This document shows, in pieces, positions 46,699 to 54,993 of a stretch of DNA of 64,000 nucleotides; within the stretch, counting starts at the first letter, position 1, and every line of letters starts with the position of its first letter. Source of the stretch: Lachnospiraceae bacterium (GTDB lineage: Bacteria; Bacillota; Clostridia; Lachnospirales; Lachnospiraceae); contig VSNR01000001.1 in the NCBI GenBank assembly GCA_009774345.1, positions 1-64,000 on the forward strand, in the 5' to 3' direction. A program made the translations under genes and the position numbers. Below the pieces are notes generated by a model, which saw only the letters and a program-made list of their open reading frames with translations, had not been told where the DNA came from and did not search any database.

Positions 46699-46790
46699 AC
46701 TTTAATCTCCCTTCAAATATCCTCCCGCAGCCGCAAGGAGGATACACTTTAATGCCGTCTCCTATAGTGTACAAAAAATAGATTAAAATT

Positions 46791-47357
46791 TCAAGTCTCT
46801 AGGGCTTTGGTCTTTTCTATTAGCTTCTGATATATCCATGTCACAAACCAAGGCTCCGTGGACACTTGTAATGCCTCCTCAAAGGACCACCATTGTACAG
46901 CTTGGTTTTCATTTTCATTCACCACCAGCGTTTCATTTTCATCTGCCTCAGCCAGAAAGGTGATATTCAGGTGCAGATGGCTGGATATGTAATTTCCCTT
47001 TTTGAGATGGCCGTCTACGGTTAAGATTTCCAGACTGAAAATATCGGGGCGCACGAGAATGGCATGACGGACGCCAGTTTCTTCTTGCAGCTCACGCAGC
47101 GCCACCGCGCGCAAATCTTCTGCGCCGTCCGCATGACCGCCAATCCATGACCACGAGTCGTAGATCTTGTGGTACACCATCAAGGTCTTGGTGCGCGCTG
47201 GGTTGACCGTCCAGATGGAGGCTGTAAAATGGGCAGTGTGGTTTTCGCGGCTCAAATAATCTGTGTGGTGCGCCATATAGTCAATCATGCGCGCCTGATC
47301 ACATGCTTCCTGCTGATTGCAGGGCTGGTAGTTTGTTATTTCCTGTAATAGATTCAT
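46791..47357 (-). CDS. Nudix hydrolase
   Basis: 188 residues. The Nudix box is exact: Gly in IGGHADGAE, then RELQEETGV (pattern GX5EX7REUXEEXGU). An N-terminal helix pair (about 1-45) comes before the Nudix fold. Substrates of this family are nucleoside diphosphates linked to another group; sequence does not decide which. AGGAGGAG precedes the ATG. It runs away from the divergent BlaI-like gene. Confidence 0.88.
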   Translation of the reverse strand: MNLLQEITNYQPCNQQEACDQARMIDYMAHHTDYLSRENHTAHFTASIWTVNPARTKTLMVYHKIYDSWSWIGGHADGAEDLRAVALRELQEETGVRHAILVRPDIFSLEILTVDGHLKKGNYISSHLHLNITFLAEADENETLVVNENENQAVQWWSFEEALQVSTEPWFVTWIYQKLIEKTKALET

Positions 47358-47417
47358 AGTGTTTGATCTCCTCCTAACTGGATTCAGTATAACATGCAGC
47401 GGCAGGAATGTATAGAG

Positions 47418-47446
47418 TTGACAAGATGGTCTACTGGGTGTAGAAT
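47418..47446 (+). promoter_or_regulatory. Promoter of the BlaI-M56 pair with possible operator
   Basis: TTGACA, 17-base spacer, TAGAAT. CTACTGGGTGTAG (47431-47443), an inverted repeat over the spacer end and -10, is a candidate site for the BlaI-like repressor encoded by the first gene. Confidence 0.65.
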
Positions 47447-47484
47447 AAAATCAGGTTTACAATCAGTAGAATGGAGGAATCCTT

Positions 47485-47841
47485 ATGGAATACAAATTAG
47501 GCGAAATCGAAATGAAGTTTGCAGATTTAATCTGGGACAATGAGCCAATCACGTCTGGTGAGCTGGCAAAGCGCTGTGAGGCGGCGCTTCACTGGAAAAA
47601 ATCCACGACATACACCATACTGCGGCGGGTGTGCGACAGGGGATTGTTCCGCAATGACAATGGCACAGTGACTTCATGCGTGTCAAAGATGGAATTTTTG
47701 TCCAAGCAGAGCGAGCAGTTTGTGGAGGACACCTTTCAGGGCTCGCTGCCAAGGTTTCTTGCGGCATTTACTGCGGGAAAGAGACTTTCTGACAAGGATG
47801 TGGCGGAACTCAAAAAAATCATTGAGGAAAACAGCCGGTAA
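47485..47841 (+). CDS. BlaI/MecI-family repressor
   Basis: 118 residues. A winged helix with EIEMKFADLIWDNEPITSGEL, the recognition helix KKSTTYTILRRVCDRGL, and a short helical tail for dimer formation, all as in BlaI/MecI. In the known systems the repressor is cleaved when the membrane receptor encoded next door senses a signal. Here the next gene, 23 bases on, encodes an M56 metallopeptidase receptor, so the pair is a complete sense-and-derepress unit. No beta-lactamase gene is present in the window. Confidence 0.92.
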   Translation: MEYKLGEIEMKFADLIWDNEPITSGELAKRCEAALHWKKSTTYTILRRVCDRGLFRNDNGTVTSCVSKMEFLSKQSEQFVEDTFQGSLPRFLAAFTAGKRLSDKDVAELKKIIEENSR

Positions 47842-47864
47842 ATGGATTTGGAAAGGAGTTTTTC

Positions 47865-50800
47865 ATGATATTTTTCAGGATTGTCAGGATGAGCCTGACG
47901 GGTGGTATTGTGATTGTGCTGGTTTTGCTGATACGATTGTTTTTGGCGCGGGTGCCGAAAATATATCGCTATCTGCTGTGGGGTGTGGTGCTGGCAAGAC
48001 TGCTGTGCCCGTTTTCCTTTTCGTCAGAATGGTCTGCATTTCAGGTGATGGAGCGTGCGGCGGCACGATACGGACTGGGTTCCTATGTGCCGCAGGCGGG
48101 AATGCCATTTTTGGAAATAGAAGATACTGGGGAGAATACAGGCGGCGAAGGGCAGCACGGGATGACTAACTTCTCAGGTGAAACGATCGGCTACGGAAAC
48201 GCAAATGATGAGAATATGTCTGCAATGACTGCGCTTCCTACAGACAAAGAAGACGCAGGCAAAGGTCAGATGCCGGCAGGCAATGCCAAGCGTGAGGGAG
48301 CAGGAGACAGGGCACGTTCTGTTGTGGCAGCCGCCACTGCTGTCTGGGCACTGGGCATGGCAGTTTTATGGATTTACAGTATGGTGAGTGCATTTCGCCT
48401 GAAGCGGCAGTTAATTGGCGCGGTTCCCGATGAAAAGAGCGGTGCGGGCAGGATCTATCTGTGTGACTATATACACACTGCGTTTGTGGTGGGCGTGCTG
48501 CGTCCGCGGATTTATCTGCCCACGGCGCTCACAGAGACAGAGCGTTCTTATATTCTGCTCCACGAGAAAACCCACATCAAAAGAGGGGATCATATCTTTC
48601 GGCTGCTGGCGTTTCTAGCACTGTCGCTGCACTGGTTTAATCCGCTGGTGTGGTGTGCATTTTTTCTGTCAGAAAAAGATATGGAAATGTCGTGCGACGA
48701 GGCAGTGATGCGGCGGATGGGCACAGACCTGCGGGCGGCATACTCCGCATCGCTATTGAACTTAGCGAGCGGGAAAAGGATATTTGCAGGGGCGCCGCTT
48801 GGCTTTGGCGAGGGCAGTGTGAAGAGCCGTATCAAGAACATTATGCGGTATAAAAAGACGGCGGTGATCGCAGCCGTTCCGCTGCTTGCGCTCGTGGCGG
48901 CGGTGACAGTAGCGCTTGGGAGCAATCCTGTGGGCGGCAGCGCGGCAGATCAGAACGTGGAGGCGCGCAGGGGCAGTGAAGCGGATGAAGAGTCTGGGGA
49001 AAGCAGTGCGAAACAGATTGCGCTCGTGGCGGCAGTGGTGACAGACCAGATGGTTTGTGATATCGAGGGGCCTGTTCTGGACTATGCCGACGGTGAGCGG
49101 TTGATTTTTCATAATGATTCTGGACTTTTCGTATATGATATGGGCAGCAGCAGGCTTGACAGCAGTGTGAATCTCAAAGCGTTAGGGGGCTTCGATGACA
49201 AAGAACTACGAAACTGTGAGATTTTTGTCACAAACGATGGAAAGCGGGTTTACCTGCATCCCGTTGATTCACAGGAGCTGTATCTGTATGATGTTGTGGG
49301 CAGAAAGGCGACGCTTGAAGTGTATGACAGCAGCTATTACCACAAAAATAATCGGGATTTTTTTGTGCAGCTCAGGCAGACGGCAGACTGCGCTGACCCG
49401 GATTATACGGTGTGGCGCTCGAAGGATTGTGCGGCACTGTCGGGAGACCGGCAGGGTTTGGTTTATCTCGAGAGCGGCAGCGGTATGCTGACAGACCTGT
49501 ATTACATCGTGGAAACGGGCGGCGAGCGCACAGCGTTTGCCAAGATCTTTGAGGAAGAGAAGGGAACTGGCGGGCTGTTTGAGTATGCCAGTTACACGGG
49601 ATATCTCGACGAGTGCACCGCGTGGGACGGATATTTACAGTTTGCCGGTCAGGACTATGACGGCGACGGAAAGACCGACCGCGTTTACAGGACCAACCTG
49701 ATTGATGATGAAATGTGCATGTATCGGATTGAGTTTGGCAATGGAGACGTGCTTGAGACAAAACAGCTTGGCATGGGAATGCCAGAAATTCGAACGTGTG
49801 ATTTGAATGGAGACGAGGTAAAAGAAATGCTGATACAGCTGTCTTATGGTTTTAGCTCCGATCCCAATGCCTATGGGGAGACGGCTTTGTTTGAAAAGAA
49901 AAAGGGCAGTTATGTGCCGCTGATGCCGCCGGAGGAATTATGCACTTTTATGACAGGAAGCGTGCCTGCGCTTCAGGGAGGAAATGATCTTTATAATCCC
50001 GGCATTACGGTAGTCTGTAAAAATCTGGGGAACGAATTTCCAGAGTGGGCGTCGATGCCAAAAGACGTGTGGGATGCGGTTCAGACGCCGCATATTCATG
50101 TGACAGTGAAGGAGCTTGAGGGAAGTGCGCCGATCGCAAAGATCGTACCGTTGAATCAGGACGCACAGTACCTGTTTGAAGAGACAGATGCAGAGTACGA
50201 GCACCGAAGTGTCAGCTACAAAACAGAAATTATTAATCAGGGAAATCAGGATTTGCTGGAATTTTATTTTGAGGCAGTAAACAAATGGACTTTAGATGAG
50301 ATTGTGGTGACGGCAGCGTATGAGCATGGAGCGCTGCGCGTCGTGGGCAGCAGGTATGTGCCCGAAGCGGCCCGGGCAGGAGAAGGGATGCCAAACAGCC
50401 TATATAATATATCCCCAGAGGAAGCCGCCGTGATTCCTGCGGTGGAGATGCTTTCTTTTGAGGAGGCGTCGAAAAGGGGTACTGTGGAGGAATATGACAA
50501 CGAGACAGGCGGTATGCTGCCGGGGCTTGCCTTTGGGACGTGGTACAGCGTGAAGGCAGACGGCGTGGAGTACATCTATGGGAAATTGGAGGAGGACACG
50601 TTTCAAAGTGGGTACACCCTCTATTCATGGGCGCTATGGGACGATTCGCACCAGCTTGCCAATGGCCTGAAAGTAGGAATGACAAGGGCGGAGGCGCTTG
50701 CGTGCTGCCCGCGGCTTACGCCGATTGACTTTGAGAGTACGGGGCTTTATCAATGGAATGCAGCGGCGTACCCTGATTTCTGGACGGCGGATTTTGACGG

Positions 50801-50927
50801 GATTCTGATTGCCAATATTGAGGACAATCTTGAGGAGCATGACGAAAGTCTGCCGGTCTGTCTGGCGCTGATGATGAAAGACGATGTGGTCATGGCAATC
50901 ACGCAGTACCATCCAACAGCGGGGTGA
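47865..50927 (+). CDS. M56 (BlaR1-like) receptor with a giant extracellular region
   Basis: 1020 residues. The N-terminal part carries membrane helices and the zinc protease site HEKTH at 233-237 with downstream third-ligand segment EMSCDEAVMRR, as in BlaR1/MecR1. A final helix (about 325-348) leads to about 670 residues outside. These are not the penicillin-binding domain of BlaR1; they include DYDGDGKTD and DLNGDEVKEM (FG-GAP/calcium-loop like) and a separate C-terminal unit with GLKVGMTRAEALACCPRL. So the signal sensed is probably not a beta-lactam. The protein follows a BlaI-type repressor gene and probably controls it by cleavage. Confidence 0.85.
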   Translation: MIFFRIVRMSLTGGIVIVLVLLIRLFLARVPKIYRYLLWGVVLARLLCPFSFSSEWSAFQVMERAAARYGLGSYVPQAGMPFLEIEDTGENTGGEGQHGMTNFSGETIGYGNANDENMSAMTALPTDKEDAGKGQMPAGNAKREGAGDRARSVVAAATAVWALGMAVLWIYSMVSAFRLKRQLIGAVPDEKSGAGRIYLCDYIHTAFVVGVLRPRIYLPTALTETERSYILLHEKTHIKRGDHIFRLLAFLALSLHWFNPLVWCAFFLSEKDMEMSCDEAVMRRMGTDLRAAYSASLLNLASGKRIFAGAPLGFGEGSVKSRIKNIMRYKKTAVIAAVPLLALVAAVTVALGSNPVGGSAADQNVEARRGSEADEESGESSAKQIALVAAVVTDQMVCDIEGPVLDYADGERLIFHNDSGLFVYDMGSSRLDSSVNLKALGGFDDKELRNCEIFVTNDGKRVYLHPVDSQELYLYDVVGRKATLEVYDSSYYHKNNRDFFVQLRQTADCADPDYTVWRSKDCAALSGDRQGLVYLESGSGMLTDLYYIVETGGERTAFAKIFEEEKGTGGLFEYASYTGYLDECTAWDGYLQFAGQDYDGDGKTDRVYRTNLIDDEMCMYRIEFGNGDVLETKQLGMGMPEIRTCDLNGDEVKEMLIQLSYGFSSDPNAYGETALFEKKKGSYVPLMPPEELCTFMTGSVPALQGGNDLYNPGITVVCKNLGNEFPEWASMPKDVWDAVQTPHIHVTVKELEGSAPIAKIVPLNQDAQYLFEETDAEYEHRSVSYKTEIINQGNQDLLEFYFEAVNKWTLDEIVVTAAYEHGALRVVGSRYVPEAARAGEGMPNSLYNISPEEAAVIPAVEMLSFEEASKRGTVEEYDNETGGMLPGLAFGTWYSVKADGVEYIYGKLEEDTFQSGYTLYSWALWDDSHQLANGLKVGMTRAEALACCPRLTPIDFESTGLYQWNAAAYPDFWTADFDGILIANIEDNLEEHDESLPVCLALMMKDDVVMAITQYHPTAG

Positions 50928-50934
50928 GGTTACT

Positions 50935-51096
50935 AGAGCGTGTTTGAAAAATGCTTTCTGCCAGATGTGCGTCACAATTTGTGGGAGATTTGTGCCAAAT
51001 GAAGGGCGCATAGCGGGCTATGTAACCTGAATTTGGCGCAAATATCATGCAAAGTGGGGCGTGCAGCTGGTAGGAATGATTTTTCAAACACGCTCT
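50935..51096. repeat. 162-bp near-perfect palindrome
   Basis: The ends AGAGCGTGTTTGAAAAAT (50935-50952) and its exact reverse complement (51079-51096) form 18-bp terminal inverted repeats. The arms continue pairing with few mismatches through CCAG/CTGG, TTTG/CAAA and GCCAAAT/ATTTGGC to an apex CATAGC-GG-GCTATG at 51009-51022, the exact centre. No open frame. MITE-like, but no target-site duplication was seen. Confidence 0.85.
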
Positions 51097-51118
51097 GGGA
51101 TGCAATGAAAAATAAATA

Positions 51119-51147
51119 TTGAAAGCAGGCACCGTTGTTGGTATAAT
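51119..51147 (+). promoter_or_regulatory. Promoter of the SUKH gene
   Basis: TTGAAA, 17-base spacer, TATAAT, starting 23 bases after the palindrome. Confidence 0.7.
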
Positions 51148-51195
51148 CAAGTCTGGAACGATTTATAGATTTGCTAATTGGGAGGTATGCTTTTT

Positions 51196-51978
51196 ATGAC
51201 CTATGCAGAATGTGCAGACTATATGAAAAACTTTTTCGAACAGTACTACGACAAGCTTTCCCGGGATGAAATAGGTGTCATGCTCCCGCTGGAAGAATCC
51301 GATCGGGAAATGTGGAGTGAGGATGCCGACCCGAACGAGGAATGGAAAAAATGGAAACTGGTTCCCGCCGCCATCGACGAGCAGCAACTTACAGAACTAG
51401 AAGACGGGATCGGCGTGAAACTGCCGCTTTCGCTGCGTGCTTTCCTGACCGTGTATCATCACTTATTTGAAGATCCGATCGGACGCAATCCAGTCTCTGA
51501 GCCTTTTGAGGGTCTGTGGAATGCATGGAATCCGCTTCTTGTCAAACATGGGTATCTGCCTTTTGTCTGGAATGAGGGCGGTTATTATATCCGCTGCATC
51601 AATTTAGAAAAAATGCCAGACGAGGAGCAATGCGGCATTTATCAGATTGATCATGAGATCCTGTTTGACTTCGATGAAGACACTGTCAAAAAACAGGACA
51701 TCGACGAAAATATGGAATTTGTTTCGCAGAATCTATTTACCTATCTTGACGAAATTCTCCATGACAGAGACAGGGAGTCCGTTGCAAAACATGCCAAAGC
51801 AGCCATCTTAGATACCTTAAAAGGTGCGTGCGGCATTACAGACCGCGATGATTTTACCACCAGATATGACGAGGATCCCGAGAGCATTCGCAGAAAACTC
51901 CGTCCAGTACAGGAGCAGTACGAACTGTCTGACGATGACATGGAAAGTCTGCTGGATGTGATCCAATATTACTTTTGA
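51196..51978 (+). CDS. SMI1/KNR4 (SUKH) family protein
   Basis: 260 residues. The central region has the SUKH pattern: TELEDGIGVKLPLSLRAFLT, then LPFVWNEGGYYIRC and a late helix DEILHDRDRE. In bacteria SUKH proteins are best known as immunity proteins against polymorphic toxins; no toxin gene is near, so this may be an orphan. GGGAGG at 51180-51185 is 10 bases before the ATG at 51196 and too close to an ATG at 51187. No signal peptide. Confidence 0.75.
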   Translation: MTYAECADYMKNFFEQYYDKLSRDEIGVMLPLEESDREMWSEDADPNEEWKKWKLVPAAIDEQQLTELEDGIGVKLPLSLRAFLTVYHHLFEDPIGRNPVSEPFEGLWNAWNPLLVKHGYLPFVWNEGGYYIRCINLEKMPDEEQCGIYQIDHEILFDFDEDTVKKQDIDENMEFVSQNLFTYLDEILHDRDRESVAKHAKAAILDTLKGACGITDRDDFTTRYDEDPESIRRKLRPVQEQYELSDDDMESLLDVIQYYF

Positions 51979-52002
51979 GGAACCACAAAAAGGGGTATCA
52001 GA

Positions 52003-52590
52003 ATGAGAAAGAATAGAAAAATGAGTGTATCATTTAATTCGCCAGTAGTGATCTGGTTTACCGCAGTCTGTTTTGCGGCGCTGGTGTTAGGCTGGCTTAC
52101 CAAGGGATGGACGACAAACGCATTTTTTAGTGTCTATCATTCCTCGCTGCTGTCGCCGCTGACGTATGTGCGGATGATCGGGCATGTGTTTGGCCACGCA
52201 AACTGGGAGCATTTTATTGGAAATATTATGCTGCTTCTGATCGTAGGGCCGCTTCTCGAAGAAAAGTACGGCTCGTCGAATCTGCTGTTTGTGATTCTTG
52301 CAACTGCGCTGGTGACAGGGATTGTAAACTATATTTTCTTCCCGCATGTGCAGCTCCTTGGCGCAAGCGGTGTGGTGTTTGCATTTATACTATTGTCGCC
52401 CTTTACCAGCGTGAAGGAGGGCAGCATTCCAATCACGCTGGTGCTTGTGGCGGTGCTCTATATCGGAGGACAGATTTACAGCGGTGTGGCCACACAGGAT
52501 AACGTTTCCCACCTGACGCACATTATCGGCGGCTGCGTGGGCGCCGGGCTTGGGTATGTGATGCACAAAAATAAGATGAACCGGTATTAA
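52003..52590 (+). CDS. Rhomboid-family intramembrane serine protease
   Basis: 195 residues with six membrane helices. The conserved HANWEHFIGN loop, the catalytic Ser in LLGASGVVF and the catalytic His in HLTHIIGG match bacterial rhomboids. It should cleave membrane proteins within the bilayer; targets unknown. It starts 24 bases after the SUKH gene and its stop touches the next gene's Shine-Dalgarno, so rhomboid, HD and phosphoesterase genes may share a transcript. Confidence 0.88.
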   Translation: MRKNRKMSVSFNSPVVIWFTAVCFAALVLGWLTKGWTTNAFFSVYHSSLLSPLTYVRMIGHVFGHANWEHFIGNIMLLLIVGPLLEEKYGSSNLLFVILATALVTGIVNYIFFPHVQLLGASGVVFAFILLSPFTSVKEGSIPITLVLVAVLYIGGQIYSGVATQDNVSHLTHIIGGCVGAGLGYVMHKNKMNRY

Positions 52591-52602
52591 GGAGGAATGA
52601 AA

Positions 52603-53220
52603 GTGTTCAGTAAAACAGAAGCGCACGCAGAACTTGAGAAGGGAGCAGCGCTGTGTCCCGGACCTTGGGTACAGCACAGCCAGTCGGTTGCGGCAAATGC
52701 CATGCTGATTGCAGAGAAAACATCCATCATCGACAGTGACAAAGCCTATGTCATGGGGCTGATGCACGACATCGGGCGCCGGGCCGGCGTCAAGGGAATC
52801 CAGCATATCTTTGACGGATATGACTATATGATGCAGATTGGACAGGAAGCGCTTGCGCATATATGCCTGACCCATTCTTTTCCTGTGAAAAATGCAGACA
52901 CTTATATAGGAAAATATGACTGCACGGCGGAGCGGAAGCAGTTTTTGCAGCACTTTCTTGAAAACAGGGAGTACAGCGAATACGACCTTTTGATACAGCT
53001 CTGCGATGCGATTTCGCTGCCAAACGGTGCATGTATTATGGAAAAACGGCTGGTGGATGTCGCTATGCGCCATGGTCTGCCGGAATTTACACTTGAAAAG
53101 TGGGCGGCATTTATGCGCCTGAAAAAACATTTTGATACATTGTGTGCCTGCAATATCTACACCCTGCTGCCAAATGTGCTGGAAAATTCTTCGGCGGATT
53201 TGGATAGTATTACAAAGTGA
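52603..53220 (+). CDS. HD-domain phosphohydrolase
   Basis: 205 residues. Metal-binding pattern: first His in WVQHSQSVA, then GLMHDIGRR, later His in ICLTHSFP and Asp in LIQLCDAIS, the order of HD phosphohydrolases. Probable nucleotide or phospho-ester substrate, not assignable. Start: GGAGG (52591-52595) is only one base from an ATG at 52597 but seven from the GTG at 52603, which is preferred. Its stop is near the metallophosphoesterase start region. Confidence 0.8.
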   Translation: MFSKTEAHAELEKGAALCPGPWVQHSQSVAANAMLIAEKTSIIDSDKAYVMGLMHDIGRRAGVKGIQHIFDGYDYMMQIGQEALAHICLTHSFPVKNADTYIGKYDCTAERKQFLQHFLENREYSEYDLLIQLCDAISLPNGACIMEKRLVDVAMRHGLPEFTLEKWAAFMRLKKHFDTLCACNIYTLLPNVLENSSADLDSITK

Positions 53221-53261
53221 AACTGTATCGCTTTGGAGCAACTATAATAGGAGGAAAAAGC

Positions 53262-54176
53262 ATGAACATTGCTGTATTATCGGACATTCACGGAAATGAG
53301 ATTGCATTGCAGTCCTGTATGAAGTATCTGGAAAATCAGTCGATAGACGCCTATTGTTTTCTGGGGGACTATATAGGTGAATTTCCCGGCATCCGAGGGG
53401 TAATGGATACGCTCTGTGCCTTACAGAAGAAAGTGCCCTGCTATATGATACGAGGCAACAAGGAAGAGTATATGTTGTCTGGAATGGGGGATGCACATCC
53501 TGAGTGGGACAGTTATCCAAGTACGGTTGGCATGCTGCGGTATGGGAGACAGCAGTTGACGCAGGAGGATTTGTCTTTTATAAAAGCGCTGCCAGTCACG
53601 GCGCGTATTTCTATAGACGGCATGAAAGATCTTAGAATATGTCACGGCACACCGCGGGCAGTCAGGGAGGATATGCGTCCCCAGAACAGCCAAAATAAGG
53701 AAATTCTTGCCGAAGTGGAGGAAGAATATATGCTGTGCGGCCATACACACAGGGTGATGGCGCTGCGGGAGTATGGGAAAACGATATGGAATCCCGGTTC
53801 CGTCGGTCTGCCCATTATTGAGGAGGGCGGTATAAAAACGCAGTTTATGATACTGCACAGCAGCAATGGGGCGTGGCACCCTGAGTTCGTAGCGTTGGAT
53901 TATGACATTGAGCGGGTAATACAGGATATGTATGAGAATGGACTGTATGAGATTGCCCCATACTGGACAAGAACGACGGCGTGTATCCTGCGCGGGGAGC
54001 ACGTGACGCACGGAACGATGCTCGGCAGGGCGATGGCACTGTGCGAACAGGAGACTGGCAGATGTGACTGGCCCGCAGTGCCGGAGATCTTTTGGAAGCA
54101 GGCATTTGAGGAAAGACCAGAAAGAAAAGTATTATGCATGCCCAAAGGCGGAGGAGTGAAAAACGATGGCATATGA
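53262..54176 (+). CDS. Calcineurin-like metallophosphoesterase
   Basis: 304 residues. Metal ligands in order: LSDIHGN, FLGDYIG, MIRGNKEEY, ICHGTPR and CGHTHR, the YfcE/MJ0936-type layout. About 60 residues beyond the usual domain follow the last motif. Hydrolyses a phosphodiester or phosphomonoester; the substrate is unknown. AGGAGG is 7 bases before the ATG at 53262, which excludes the longer open frame. It overlaps the acetyltransferase gene by 11 bases. Confidence 0.88.
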   Translation: MNIAVLSDIHGNEIALQSCMKYLENQSIDAYCFLGDYIGEFPGIRGVMDTLCALQKKVPCYMIRGNKEEYMLSGMGDAHPEWDSYPSTVGMLRYGRQQLTQEDLSFIKALPVTARISIDGMKDLRICHGTPRAVREDMRPQNSQNKEILAEVEEEYMLCGHTHRVMALREYGKTIWNPGSVGLPIIEEGGIKTQFMILHSSNGAWHPEFVALDYDIERVIQDMYENGLYEIAPYWTRTTACILRGEHVTHGTMLGRAMALCEQETGRCDWPAVPEIFWKQAFEERPERKVLCMPKGGGVKNDGI

Positions 54177-54621
54177 GATGATTCGTCTGGTGGACAGACC
54201 AGACTTAAAGGAGCGCGCCGCGCAGTGGTTTCACGAGAAGTGGGGCATTCCATTGGAGGCGTACAGGGAGAGCATGGAGGAATGCCTGACACAAAAAAGC
54301 GCTGTGCCGCAGTGGTATCTGGCAATGGAAGACGGGCAGATTCTTGGCGGTTTGGGCGTGATTGAGAATGACTTTCATGACCGGAAAGACCTTGCCCCAA
54401 ATGTCTGCGCCGTCTACACGGAGGAGGCAAAGAGAGGGCAGGGCATCGCGGGCGCACTGCTGGATAGGGTCTGCAAGGATATGAGTGACAGGGACATTGA
54501 CACACTGTACCTTGTGACAGACCATACGTCGTTTTATGAGCGTTACGGCTGGGAATTTTTGTGCATGGTGCAGGGGGACGGAGAGCCCGAGTTGACGCGG
54601 ATGTATGTTCATAAGATGTAG
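54166..54621 (+). CDS. GNAT-family N-acetyltransferase
   Basis: 151 residues. Motif A, VYTEEAKRGQGIAGALLDR, contains the acetyl-CoA-binding R/Q-x-x-G-x-G/A pattern, preceded by a beta-strand block (WYLAMEDGQILGGLGV) and followed by the FYERYGWEF motif B. Small-molecule or protein acceptor unknown. It is translationally coupled to the phosphoesterase and ends the group that began with the SUKH or rhomboid gene. Confidence 0.85.
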   Translation: MAYEMIRLVDRPDLKERAAQWFHEKWGIPLEAYRESMEECLTQKSAVPQWYLAMEDGQILGGLGVIENDFHDRKDLAPNVCAVYTEEAKRGQGIAGALLDRVCKDMSDRDIDTLYLVTDHTSFYERYGWEFLCMVQGDGEPELTRMYVHKM

Positions 54622-54848
54622 CGTCTGCATGAATTTTTATCAGTTGACAGGTCTGTTATCAGAACAGAGCGCAGGAAACTGAGAATGGGGGAGTTAAAGT
54701 GGGATTTGCACTGGAAAAATATTGTACCGTCGAGGATTTAGGCGGGGATTTATGAGGACTTGTATATTGACTTTTCCAGTCTTGATTTGGCGTAATTGTC
54801 TCAGAAAGGAGCATCCCATGTAATCCGATATTTTTACAATCGTATATA
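54622..54848. other. Intergenic, nothing recognised
   Basis: No gene seen. The plus strand is broken by stops in all useful frames; a short stretch reading FALEKYCTVEDLGGDL near 54700-54750 may be decayed coding sequence. Confidence 0.4.
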
Positions 54849-54893
54849 AAAAACCACAGCCACTGGTGATAACAGATCATGGCTGTGGTTTTT
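54849..54893 (+). terminator. Rho-independent terminator
   Basis: AAAAACCACAGCCA (54849-54862) pairs with TGGCTGTGGTTTTT (54880-54893). Symmetric A/T tracts mean it could work both ways. Confidence 0.85.
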
Positions 54894-54903
54894 ATGCACA
54901 GAC

Positions 54904-54942
54904 CCGTGCAGAGGAAGTATGCCGCCAAGGCGGCGCGCACGG
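54904..54942 (+). repeat. Bulged hairpin in the RNA ligase leader
   Basis: CCGTGC (54904-54909) pairs with GCACGG (54937-54942). AGAGGAAGTAT is bulged on the 5' side, and the inner stem is GCCGCC/GGCGGC around AA. This resembles the 9644, 12205 and 32815 elements, although the outer stem is shorter and two bases (GC) are unpaired on the 3' side. Confidence 0.6.
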
Positions 54943-54993
54943 AAGCGGAGTCAAAAAGCAGCGATTTTAGGATTTTTAGGAAAGAGGGATTAT

